NCBI GenBank assembly: GCA_002005505.1
Contig: KV908493.1
Coordinates: 79,789 to 112,288 of the forward strand
Direction of reading: 5' to 3'
From: Botryococcus braunii
Taxonomy: Eukaryota; Chlorophyta; Trebouxiophyceae
Length of the DNA: 32,500 nt
The notes under the pieces are model-generated. The model searched no databases, was not told the DNA's origin, and saw only the letters and a list, made by a program, of their open reading frames with translations. Positions 18,777-27,662 of this stretch are shown here, in pieces. Position numbers and translations under genes: made by a program. Numbering within the stretch: position 1 is the stretch's first letter; every line of letters begins with the position of its first letter.

Positions 18777-20326
18777 TGCAGGTGGAAGCAGCAGCTCTCT
18801 CTCTCTCTCCTGGACTCACACCTAGGTACACTACTCTGACTTTCCTGAGCTGCGCCTACTGTGTCAGGCTGCACCCCGTAAGCATGACTGGTTCCCAGCT
18901 CAACTTGGCTACGTGCTTCCCCTGCTGCTGGCACTTCTAGCCCACTACTCTTCTCGCAAACATCTTCTCCAAGCATAGCCTCCCCTGTCTCAACCTGCCT
19001 CTGCAAATCAGGGAGACCTACCAAGGGTGGCTCACTCACAAGTACCTGGCCTGAGCCAGGGTCATGCATGGGGACCCCTACTGAGTCCCTCCTAGCCTGG
19101 CGCTGTTCATAACGCTGATCCCTTGTGAGGGTGGTTCCTGGGGGAAGTCTATGTTGAGACTTCCCCTGGAACCTGACCCCCTCCTGCATCTTCTGCAGTT
19201 TGTCCAGCTGCGAGTGCGCTTCAGCACCCCCCCGAGCTAAATTTTGAAGATGGCCCAGCACTGACCATGACTGCTGTGAGGTCTCCGAAGTGGCAGGGGA
19301 ACCATCCTGGCTGCTGGGGGCTCCAGCCACAGGTCCGACTGAGCTCCTCAGCCTGCTGTGATCCTCTGGAGAGCTGGCAGTGGTAGCAGGAGATCCAGTG
19401 GGCTTGCACTCCACCACTGGGTCATCCTCTGCTTCCCAAAAATTCACGGGAATGGCTGTTGGTGAGGTGGGGACATTGGAATTGCCTCCCCTGCCCTGCG
19501 AGGACGCTCCTAAGAGCCATTGAGAGGATCCGGGTTGCACCTTAGACATACCCACTCTCTCCCCTCCTCTCAAATGCTCAAGGAATGTAACATCCCTGCT
19601 CTCTTTCCATCCACCATTGCCTACGTACACTCTATAGGCCTTGGACTGTGGGCAATACCTAGTGAACATGCCTGGAATGGTCTTTGGTCTAAATACAGAC
19701 CGCTGACCTGGGGGAATGTGAACATGTGCCACACAGCCCCATGTGCGCAAGGAAGCAACATCAGGCTTTACCCCATAGAACATCTCAGTAGGGGTCAGAG
19801 GCCTGCCTGTGGTGGGGCCCACGTTGTACAGCAGGGTGGCAGACTCCAGTGCCTCCTTCCACAAGGAAGGGTCTGCTGCAGCGTGCACCAACAGGGTCCT
19901 TGTGCGCTCCTTCAGAGTCCGATTCATGCGCTCAGCAAGTCCATTTTGCTGAGGCGTGGATGGAGCTGAGGTCTCCATTTTAGTGCCCTGCTGAGCACAA
20001 AATTCTTTGAACTGCTGATTCAGAAATTCTGTCCCTCTATCAGATCTCACACACTTCACCACTTTCTCATGAAATGTCTGCCAGTACTTCAAGAGCTCAA
20101 TGAGGGCCTTGGGAATGGCTTCTTTCGACTTCACTGCCAATGAGGCTATCAGGTGGGATTTTTCATCCACCACAGTAACCCAAAAACGCTCTCCCGTGAT
20201 TGCAGCTGGTGAAATGGGACCCACAGTGTCCACATGCACTCTATCTAACACACTCTCTGCAGGCCTAGAGGAAGCTGGAAAGGGGGGGCGAGAATGTTTC
20301 CCTTGTATACATGACTCACACTGGGG
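18773..20326 (-). pseudogene. Outer copia integrase region
   Basis: This continues the ORF interrupted at the inner insertion. It contains the second Cys pair of the zinc motif (CESCIQGKHSRPPF), then VDTVGPISPAAITGERFW (first Asp), VRSDRGTEFLNQQF (second Asp) and PQQNGLAERMNRTLKERTR (Glu), followed by TWGCVAHVH and a long variable spacer. The frame is lost in a (CT)n run at 18795-18809, where the reading becomes RRERESCC; the RT continues in another frame. Confidence 0.9.
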
Positions 20327-20331
20327 AGAAC
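20327..20331. repeat. Target-site duplication AGAAC (inner copia)
   Basis: AGAAC precedes the TG of the left LTR; its partner is at 27658-27662. Confidence 0.92.
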
Positions 20332-21059
20332 TGTACAATTCTGGGCGTAATGTTCCCTGTATGTCCCGGCACGAAGGGTGTTAAGCTCGGTCGGGTCTCT
20401 TGCTGTGTGTAGGAGAGCAAGCAGAGCCCGACTATGTGTTGATACTTGTGGCAACTGATCAGAGATAAGCACCCGGAGTGCTCTTTCAGTCCCAAACAAG
20501 TCATTACATTGCTTCTTGCTCTCTCTCAACGCCAAGGAATTCAAACTACCTCTTCTACGCATCGACAGATAGTTCGCATTACCATTGTTCGATGAGCCAA
20601 GCATTAGCAACATTCTAATACGCTTATCTAGACCTCTTCCTAATCAATTGTTCATGCAAGTTACACTAAGTTGCAGCACTCCACCTGTATGTCCCGGCAC
20701 GAAGGGTGTTAAGCTCGGTCGGGTCTCTTGCTGTGTGTAGGAGAGCAAGCAGAGCCCGACTATGTGTTGATACTTGTGGCAACTGATCAGAGATAAGCAC
20801 CCGGAGTGCTCTTTCAGTCCCAAACAAGTACCGAGCCCTTCATGCCTGCTGCCTATATCCTTTCTCGCAAGAACGCGTCAGATTGCATTACTCTCTTTCT
20901 CCGAAATGGAATCAGTCCAGATCAATTATGGCAGAACTCTAGAGTTCTGCCATCCCTTACTCAACCTCTAAGATTGTTCATAGTGATTGCTTTAGAGAAG
21001 CCTGGCCACTATTACTCTTCTGAGGGAAAGTCACTAAATGTTCTTTCACTATTATAACA
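20332..21059 (-). repeat. Inner copia 3' LTR
   Basis: 728 bp, TGTACAATTC ... TATTATAACA on plus. It has a 146-bp internal direct repeat (20356-20501 and 20684-20829), each copy with a stem-loop (GTCGGG...CCCGAC, 20390-20432 in the first), and a perfect 24-bp palindrome centred on CTAG at 20929-20952. Its partner is at 26930-27657. Confidence 0.95.
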
Positions 21060-21068
21060 CTTCCCCTT
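21060..21068 (-). other. Polypurine tract, inner copia
   Basis: AAGGGGAAG on the minus strand abutting the 3' LTR. Confidence 0.88.
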
Positions 21069-21077
21069 GACTTTTCC

Positions 21078-23363
21078 TCACAAAAACTTGGCCAGTCCTA
21101 GAGCCTCACGATGGCCCTGAAATACCTGCCTTGTCAAAGGCTTGGTAAATATATCTGCCACATTCCTAGCAGAAGGAACGTATTTCACATCCACCTGTCC
21201 CAATGCAATAGCTTCCCGAGCAAAATGAAAGCTGATTGCAATGTGCTTGGTATGCTTAGAGAACACTGGATTTCTGAGATGATTGATGCATCCCTGATTA
21301 TCACAGTGGATCTTCACAATCCAAGGAGAAATACCAATTTCTTCCAGGAATCCCTTCATCCAATTTGCCTCTTTGACAGCAGCACTTGCCGCCATAAACT
21401 CAGCCTCTACAGTGGATGTGGCCACTGCAGACTGCTTCTTGCTTCCCCAAACTACAGCCCCTCCGAACACACGAATTACGTAACCAGTAGTGGAAAACCG
21501 ATGATCCTGATCACCACCATAATCTGCATCAACAAAGCCCTCCAGCTCTGTGTCATTCCCTCCAAGTACTAGAACAAGATCCCTGGTAGCCTTCAGATAT
21601 TTCAACACTCTGATGGCTTCATTCCAGTGAGCAGTAGTGGGAGTAATCCTATACCTGGAGAGCACTCCCACAGCCTGGGAAATATCAGGCCTAGTGGTGT
21701 TAGCAATGTACAACAGTGACCCAACCAGTTCACAATATCTATGACCTGGTGGCAAGGGACTCCCAGCTCCAATGCTGGCACTGTTGTCCTTAGACACAGG
21801 TTGCTGTGTGGCCACAAAATCCTTAGTCATAGGGGTGTCAGGCCCCACAGACTCTAGATCCAGCCCAAATTTCTCAATGAGTGCATCAATCTTGGGAATG
21901 CAGCTCAATGAAATCAACCCTTTCTCTCTATCTCTCATCACTTGGCAGCCCAGGAAATCTTTCACCTCTCCTAGATCATGAATGGTGAACTCCTGCTTAA
22001 GCAACCCTTTCACTCTCTCAATCTCACCCATGCCCTTGGAAACTATCAATAGATCATCAACATAAATCAGCACAAAAGATTTTCCTCCATCCACAGAACA
22101 TTTCACATAGACACCAGCATCACTCTTGCACACCTCATACCCCATGGTAGGGAGCTTTTCATTGAGGGTCTTATGCCATGCCCTTGGAGCTTGCTTCAGG
22201 CCATACAGTGCCTTCTTCAAGCGACACACTGTGTTCCCATCCCCATTTTCAAACCCAGGAGGTTGTGTGACATAGACCTCCTCCTCTAATTCACCATTTA
22301 AAAATGCAGTCTTGACATCCACCTGGTGGATTTCAAGACCCTCTTGTGCAGCCACTGACAGCAAAGCTCTCCTAGACCCATAACTGCTGGTGGGAGCAAA
22401 TACCTCCATGACATCCACTCCTGGAATTTGCCTACACCCTTGAGCCACTAGCCTAGCCTTGAACCTTAGCACATTACCATGAGCATCCATTTTCACTGAA
22501 AAAATCCAGTGAACTGGGATTACTTTGTGGCCACGAGGTCTCGGAACAAACTCCATCACCTCATGAGCATCTAATGAATTTTGCTCTTCCTGCATAGCAG
22601 CCTTCCAATATTCCCACTGTGGGGACTGCTTGGCCTCCTTTAGACTGGAAGGCACACTAATCTTCCCAAATCTCACCCCAGTGTGCTTCCCCTGATCTTG
22701 CTTACTCTCACACTCACTGTCACCCACTACTCTTTCGCTGAATGTTGCCGCACTGCATGTGGGAACTGTGGGCAAAGATCCACACCTCCCCCTCTGCTCT
22801 TTCTCTCTCTTAGACTCACAGCTTGCCCTCTCAAGCTTGCTGTCAGACACTCTAACATCATCCTCCCAAACACAGGTACCTCTCGGAAAGCTCTTGTAAT
22901 TGGGAGAATTCTCACACTGTCTGGGCTTCTGATTCACCTCCTCAGACACACTCTCACATGGCTGACGGTCTGCAGACCCGTCAGGACTCTCACAGGCATT
23001 TGAACCACTCTGCATTGCATGAGCTCTTGGTCTGTCTTGAGGCTGTGCCCATGTCTCTCTCTCTCTCTGTCTGCTCCCTCTTAGACATGAGCGCTGGGGC
23101 GCAGGCCCAGCAGCACACTCCCATGCATGGCCCACACTTGCGTGGCTGGCACCACATTGTCCTTGGGCATCACTGATTGAATTCTCATCTCTAACATGTC
23201 TCTCAGGCACTGAACAGGTCCCACCCGTACAGCTCATCTCACTTGGACCATCTGCAGTCTGATCAGAGACTGCCCCCCTCTCATCTCTTACAAGTGAAAC
23301 AGGTCTCTCGGTGTCCTGCCCCAATTCCTGCGCTTCCCCTGGTCCCCTGTGACTCTGTGTCAC
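21078..23363 (-). CDS. Inner copia reverse transcriptase-RNase H ORF
   Basis: About 761 codons from the GTG at 23363; the in-frame stop upstream is at about 23372. Residues 1-230 are a Cys/Ser/Glu-rich spacer with no recognised domain. RT follows at about 245-480: VIPVHWIFSVKMDAHGN, FKARLVAQGCRQ, QVDVKTAFLNGELEEEVYV, ALYGLKQAPRAWHKTL and FVLIYVDDLLIVS (catalytic YVDD). RNase H is at about 580-745 (EGFVDADYGGDQDHR, VATSTVEAEFMAA, HCDNQGCINHLRN, ARNVADIFTKPLTRQVF). It has no ATG start near the overlap with the integrase ORF and lies in the +1 frame relative to it, so expression would need frameshifting, or one base has been lost. Confidence 0.93.
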   Translation of the reverse strand: MTQSHRGPGEAQELGQDTERPVSLVRDERGAVSDQTADGPSEMSCTGGTCSVPERHVRDENSISDAQGQCGASHASVGHAWECAAGPAPQRSCLRGSRQRERETWAQPQDRPRAHAMQSGSNACESPDGSADRQPCESVSEEVNQKPRQCENSPNYKSFPRGTCVWEDDVRVSDSKLERASCESKREKEQRGRCGSLPTVPTCSAATFSERVVGDSECESKQDQGKHTGVRFGKISVPSSLKEAKQSPQWEYWKAAMQEEQNSLDAHEVMEFVPRPRGHKVIPVHWIFSVKMDAHGNVLRFKARLVAQGCRQIPGVDVMEVFAPTSSYGSRRALLSVAAQEGLEIHQVDVKTAFLNGELEEEVYVTQPPGFENGDGNTVCRLKKALYGLKQAPRAWHKTLNEKLPTMGYEVCKSDAGVYVKCSVDGGKSFVLIYVDDLLIVSKGMGEIERVKGLLKQEFTIHDLGEVKDFLGCQVMRDREKGLISLSCIPKIDALIEKFGLDLESVGPDTPMTKDFVATQQPVSKDNSASIGAGSPLPPGHRYCELVGSLLYIANTTRPDISQAVGVLSRYRITPTTAHWNEAIRVLKYLKATRDLVLVLGGNDTELEGFVDADYGGDQDHRFSTTGYVIRVFGGAVVWGSKKQSAVATSTVEAEFMAASAAVKEANWMKGFLEEIGISPWIVKIHCDNQGCINHLRNPVFSKHTKHIAISFHFAREAIALGQVDVKYVPSARNVADIFTKPLTRQVFQGHREALGLAKFL

Positions 23364-26331
23364 CTTCAGTCATCCCCTCTCGCTCACAGCTCTCTCCCTT
23401 ATCCTGTGCCAGCAGGATATCTCGAGCCGCAGTTCGTTGCTCGTAGCGTTGAGCTCGCGACAGTCCGTCCGGAGGCGGAATGGTAGTAGCCGGATGAGTG
23501 TTACGCAGTGATTGCTGTACTCGCTCTAAGATCCGTTGGTGTTGCCCGCCGTCTGCACTTCCTCGCGCCAGTCGTTGAATTGCGTCCAGAGCCCCGGACT
23601 GATCCAAGTCCGGCTGCTGTTCTCCCGTGCTTGATTCGGGAGTCACATTGAGAATGCCCTCCTCTTGGGAAGGCTTCCCCTGACTAGCAGGCTCAGTTGC
23701 AGCCTGGTCAGAGGGTACTGGGAAGGAGCTGTCAGGTCTACTGCTGGAGCATGGGCTGCTGACAGTCTGATTCTGCGTGCTGCGCTGTGGCAATGACACC
23801 ACTGGGTTGCTGCTGTGCATTGGCCCTGGTAAGTCTTCAGGGTATGAGAACTGTTGAGGCTGGTCAGGGAGAACTGCCATTCCCACCCGAGTAGCTCCTC
23901 GAATGTGTTCCACAAATTGGACATCTCTGCTCTCTCTCCATATCCCCCCTCCCATATAGACACGGTATGCCTTTGATGCTGGAGAGTAACCAGTGAACAT
24001 CCCAGCCACAGCCTTTGGTGCAAATGCCCCCCTCTGCTGATAAGGAACGTGCACAAATGCAAGGCATCCCCATGTGCGCAGCAAGGATACATCTGGTTTA
24101 TATCCCATGAACATTTCGCAGGGAGATAGGGGCCTGCCTGTGCTGGGTCCCATATTTAGGAGGGTGCAGGCTGTCTCCAGGGCTTCCTTCCACATAACAG
24201 GGCTTGCTGCAGCAAAATTGAGGAGGGTCCTGGTGCGCTCCTTGAGGGTTCTGTTGGCTCTCTCAGCAACTCCATTCTGCTGAGGGGTATGTGGGGCAGA
24301 TGTCTCCAGCTTAGTGCCCTGGGATGCACAAAATTCTTTGAACTTGGCATTTAAGAACTCTGTGCCTCTGTCACTGCGGATGCACTTCACTGTAGTTTCC
24401 TTCTCAGTTTGCCAATACAAAATTAGGTCTCTGACAACAGCTCCAATTACATCTTTTGACTTCACTGGCAGCACTGCCTTCCACCCAGATGCCTCATCAG
24501 TTACAGTTACCCAAAAGCGTTCCCCAGTAATGGCTGCTGGTGATATGGGACCCACAGTGTCAATGTGGATTCTGTCAAGGGGTTTCTCAGCAGGTCTAGA
24601 GCTTTCACCAAATGACGGACGTGCATGCTTCCCCTCAATGCATGCTTCACAGTACTTAGGACACTTTTCACAAGGGGACATTAAGGTGTCTAGACCAGTA
24701 ACCAGTTGCTCACTGCTAAGGCGTTTCATCCATGGGTCTCCTGGGTGTCCCAATCTGCTGTGCCACAGAAAACGTTTGGCACAGTCATGGCTTTGACCTT
24801 TGGAGCATTTCTTCTTCAGGGCAGCTGTCACTGAATAAGGAACCTTCACTGGTGCTACTGGGAGGCAGTTGTGAATATAATAGAGGCCATTCTCTGGTTT
24901 CACAGGCATCTGCCAACCACTCGGTCCTGAGACAGCAGTGAATGCTCCCAGTCTATCTGTACTGAACCGGATTCCATCACGCAGAGCAGCAGATACTGAT
25001 AGAATATTGGTGGTGGCTGAGGGAACACACTGGACATGATGCAGCCACACTGGAATATGCTGAGAGGACATGAGACACACTGACCCAGTAGCAACAATAC
25101 CCCCAGTGGCATCAGATGTAGCAAGCAGCAGTGGAATAGGGTGGTCATGTACTGTAGGAGCATGCAGCAGGGAAAGGTTGTTCACAAGATGTACAGACGC
25201 TCCACTGTCCACAAGCCACGACTGTTTGGACTGTTGGTGTTTACTGCCATCCAGCACATTATAAGATACCACGTATGGCATACCTTCTGAGGGAGGAGAA
25301 GGTGGGCCTGGAGGAGGGTGCAGCAGTGGGAACGCTCCAGTGCCTGGGAATGCATGCTGCACGCTTGGAGGTGGCTGGGGTGCACCAGGAAACTTTCCTT
25401 GGGGCCACATGGCAGCAAGTTGCTGTACAGCTGCCACCACATTGCGTTGTGTCTCTGCATCCCTTTGACGTTTGCGGCAGTCTCTCCAGAAATGGCCTTT
25501 CCTGTGGCAGTAGTTGCACGTGCCCCTCACTTCTCCCCTTGATTCTGTGTCTGCTGGCTGTCTGGAGGGATTGGCCCCGCTAGTGGAAGGGGCTGGAGCA
25601 GTCTCTAGTTGAGCAGGCATTGCTTTCATCACCATGGCAGGCTGTTCTCCATCATCGTTGTAGCCAGAAGCCTCTGCAGTGGTGGAAATGAGAGCTGCCA
25701 GTTCATCCAGGGGGTAAGCTACTGCAGTGGGTAACAGCCCGGGAGGATTAGCTGCTGCTGGCAGTCCCTGCACTATCTGAGTGGCCACATGACCATCCAA
25801 GAGGTCATGGCCGTTGCGTTTCAAGCAGCCTTTGAGATTTATCATTCTAGACACATACTGAGAGATCGTTTCTCCACGTCTCATCCCTCTTGACATTTCC
25901 TTCAGCCAGTCTGCATTGGCTTGAGTGTTGTAACCACCAACAAATTTCTTGCAAATGAACAGATATGCATCATATGCTGACGGCTTACTTGACACTGCTC
26001 CTAACCATTCCTCTGGAACTGACTCATACAGCAGAAGCATTGCAGCCGCATTATGGATAGTCCCAGGCATGGCTGACTGAATGGCAGGAAAAGAACCCTT
26101 AGCACTATTGGCAGCAGTAAAGGCATTGTCCCATACCACAAAATTTGTGCCATGACGATCCAGTTTAATATGCACTTTGACTTGGGTGGCTATGACCTTG
26201 GGAAGTACATCTCCCTCGCCCTTTGATGTGCTGGGTGTACACGGCTGTCGTGTGGGAGACGATGTAGACGCCTCCTCTGTTGTGGGCTCCTCCTCTGATG
26301 GCTCCCTTGATTTAGATCTCTTTCTCGCCAT
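23281..26331 (-). CDS. Inner copia Gag-protease-integrase ORF
   Basis: 1016 codons from ATG at 26331. Residues 45-230 are Gag/UBN2-like (LDRHGTNFVVWDNAF, FVGGYNTQANADWLKEM). A CCHC knuckle is at 272-285 (CNYCHRKGHFWRDC). The aspartic protease motif WLVDSGASVHLVN is near 372-384. The GAG-pre-integrase HHCC is near 523-565 (LWHSRLGHPG, CPKYCEACIEGKH). The integrase DDE is DTVGPISPAAITGERFW (Asp about 591), IRSDRGTEFLN (Asp about 653) and PQQNGVAERANRTLKE (Glu about 690). The product would form the particle, cleave the polyprotein and insert the cDNA. The ORF ends at 23281 before RT; RT is in the +1 frame, overlapping by about 80-90 nt. Confidence 0.93.
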   Translation of the reverse strand: MARKRSKSREPSEEEPTTEEASTSSPTRQPCTPSTSKGEGDVLPKVIATQVKVHIKLDRHGTNFVVWDNAFTAANSAKGSFPAIQSAMPGTIHNAAAMLLLYESVPEEWLGAVSSKPSAYDAYLFICKKFVGGYNTQANADWLKEMSRGMRRGETISQYVSRMINLKGCLKRNGHDLLDGHVATQIVQGLPAAANPPGLLPTAVAYPLDELAALISTTAEASGYNDDGEQPAMVMKAMPAQLETAPAPSTSGANPSRQPADTESRGEVRGTCNYCHRKGHFWRDCRKRQRDAETQRNVVAAVQQLAAMWPQGKFPGAPQPPPSVQHAFPGTGAFPLLHPPPGPPSPPSEGMPYVVSYNVLDGSKHQQSKQSWLVDSGASVHLVNNLSLLHAPTVHDHPIPLLLATSDATGGIVATGSVCLMSSQHIPVWLHHVQCVPSATTNILSVSAALRDGIRFSTDRLGAFTAVSGPSGWQMPVKPENGLYYIHNCLPVAPVKVPYSVTAALKKKCSKGQSHDCAKRFLWHSRLGHPGDPWMKRLSSEQLVTGLDTLMSPCEKCPKYCEACIEGKHARPSFGESSRPAEKPLDRIHIDTVGPISPAAITGERFWVTVTDEASGWKAVLPVKSKDVIGAVVRDLILYWQTEKETTVKCIRSDRGTEFLNAKFKEFCASQGTKLETSAPHTPQQNGVAERANRTLKERTRTLLNFAAASPVMWKEALETACTLLNMGPSTGRPLSPCEMFMGYKPDVSLLRTWGCLAFVHVPYQQRGAFAPKAVAGMFTGYSPASKAYRVYMGGGIWRESRDVQFVEHIRGATRVGMAVLPDQPQQFSYPEDLPGPMHSSNPVVSLPQRSTQNQTVSSPCSSSRPDSSFPVPSDQAATEPASQGKPSQEEGILNVTPESSTGEQQPDLDQSGALDAIQRLARGSADGGQHQRILERVQQSLRNTHPATTIPPPDGLSRAQRYEQRTAARDILLAQDKGESCEREGMTEGDTESQGTRGSAGIGAGHRETCFTCKR

Positions 26332-26347
26332 GTAGCTCGAATGTCAC

Positions 26348-26872
26348 TCAATCTGCGTTAGGTTCTGAACGCTGCGAGTCCCCGTCTTCGTCTCCGTTAT
26401 CTGTGTCCGTGCACCACTCCTGTGGGCTGAATCCTTTTCTGCTGCCCAGAAGGGAAAGTAGGAAGTCCTCGTCAAGAGTGGCGAGAGCACACTCCACTGC
26501 TGTGTAGGCTGCCCTTTCTTCCCAATACTCGGGTTTGCTGGGTCCTCCGATCTGTTGTAGATGCCGCTCAAATAATGCTCGCGTGACGAAGCCTGGATCC
26601 GCGTTGATGAATGAACACTCCCACGCAGTTACTTTGTAGGCTGGGTAAGCAGAGAATCGTCGTCTGAACCACTGAGGCTGTTCGACTTTGCCCAGTCCGT
26701 ACGCACGGCTGACAAAATCCTTCACTAGAAATGCTCGTTCTTCTGGTGTTCTCGGTCCCGTATCTCCTCCAGCTCGCCTCAGGCTATCATATGTAGGTGG
26801 TGAAGGAGGTGGGGGAATAAAAGGTCTTTTACCGCCGGCCGACATCCTTTCGCTCTGCTTCGTTCGTCCCAT
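26348..26872 (-). CDS. Extra ORF0 between primer site and gag
   Basis: 174 codons from ATG at 26872. It begins about 45 nt inside the primer site, and its TGA lies 16 nt before the gag ATG. The sequence is basic at the start (MGRTKQSERMSAGGKR), then PPPPSPPTYDSLRRAGG, a Trp/aromatic-rich middle (QPQWFRRRFSAYPAYKVTAW, GPSKPEYWEERAAYTAVE) and an acidic end (DTDNGDEDGDSQRSEPNAD). I recognise no domain. Most Ty1/copia elements have only a short leader here. The outer copia has no counterpart. Alternatives: a captured host fragment, or a leader that is open by chance. Confidence 0.6.
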   Translation of the reverse strand: MGRTKQSERMSAGGKRPFIPPPPSPPTYDSLRRAGGDTGPRTPEERAFLVKDFVSRAYGLGKVEQPQWFRRRFSAYPAYKVTAWECSFINADPGFVTRALFERHLQQIGGPSKPEYWEERAAYTAVECALATLDEDFLLSLLGSRKGFSPQEWCTDTDNGDEDGDSQRSEPNAD

Positions 26873-26916
26873 CGTAGGCTCGGAACATACTTTCAGTTGC
26901 CCAGCTCAAGAGTTGG

Positions 26917-26929
26917 TGGGCCCATAACC
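26917..26929 (-). other. Half-tRNA primer-binding site (initiator Met)
   Basis: The minus strand next to the 5' LTR reads GGTTATGGGCCCAC. Its complement TGGGCCCATAACC is the anticodon stem-loop of eukaryotic initiator tRNA-Met, not the 3' CCA end. Drosophila copia is known to prime from the 5' half of tRNA-iMet in this way. Confidence 0.8.
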
Positions 26930-27657
26930 TGTACAATTCTGGGCGTAATGTTCCCTGTATGTCCCGGCACGAAGGGTGTTAAGCTCGGTCGGGTCTCTTG
27001 CTGTGTGTAGGAGAGCAAGCAGAGCCCGACTATGTGTTGATACTTGTGGCAACTGATCAGAGATAAGCACCCGGAGTGCTCTTTCAGTCCCAAACAAGTC
27101 ATTACATTGCTTCTTGCTCTCTCTCAACGCCAAGGAATTCAAACTACCTCTTCTACGCATCGACAGATAGTTCGCATTACCATTGTTCGATGAGCCAAGC
27201 ATTAGCAACATTCTAATACGCTTATCTAGACCTCTTCCTAATCAATTGTTCATGCAAGTTACACTAAGTTGCAGCACTCCACCTGTATGTCCCGGCACGA
27301 AGGGTGTTAAGCTCGGTCGGGTCTCTTGCTGTGTGTAGGAGAGCAAGCAGAGCCCGACTATGTGTTGATACTTGTGGCAACTGATCAGAGATAAGCACCC
27401 GGAGTGCTCTTTCAGTCCCAAACAAGTACCGAGCCCTTCATGCCTGCTGCCTATATCCTTTCTCGCAAGAACGCGTCAGATTGCATTACTCTCTTTCTCC
27501 GAAATGGAATCAGTCCAGATCAATTATGGCAGAACTCTAGAGTTCTGCCATCCCTTACTCAACCTCTAAGATTGTTCATAGTGATTGCTTTAGAGAAGCC
27601 TGGCCACTATTACTCTTCTGAGGGAAAGTCACTAAATGTTCTTTCACTATTATAACA
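26930..27657 (-). repeat. Inner copia 5' LTR
   Basis: 728 bp and apparently identical to 20332-21059. It carries the same 146-bp internal repeat at 26954-27099 and 27282-27427. On the minus strand transcription would start within it. Confidence 0.95.
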
Positions 27658-27662
27658 AGAAC
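27658..27662. repeat. Target-site duplication AGAAC (inner copia, right)
   Basis: Matches 20327-20331 exactly and abuts the right LTR. Confidence 0.92.

Larger units (their letters stand above)
20332..27657 (-). mobile_element. Inner Ty1/copia retrotransposon, recent insertion
   Basis: 7326 bp, with 728-bp LTRs that look identical throughout by eye. Minus-strand order: 5' LTR, half-tRNA primer site, ORF0 (174 codons), gag-protease-integrase ORF, RT-RNase H ORF, polypurine tract, 3' LTR. Domain order INT before RT defines Ty1/copia. It is inserted in the pol gene of the outer copia in the same orientation. Confidence 0.95.
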
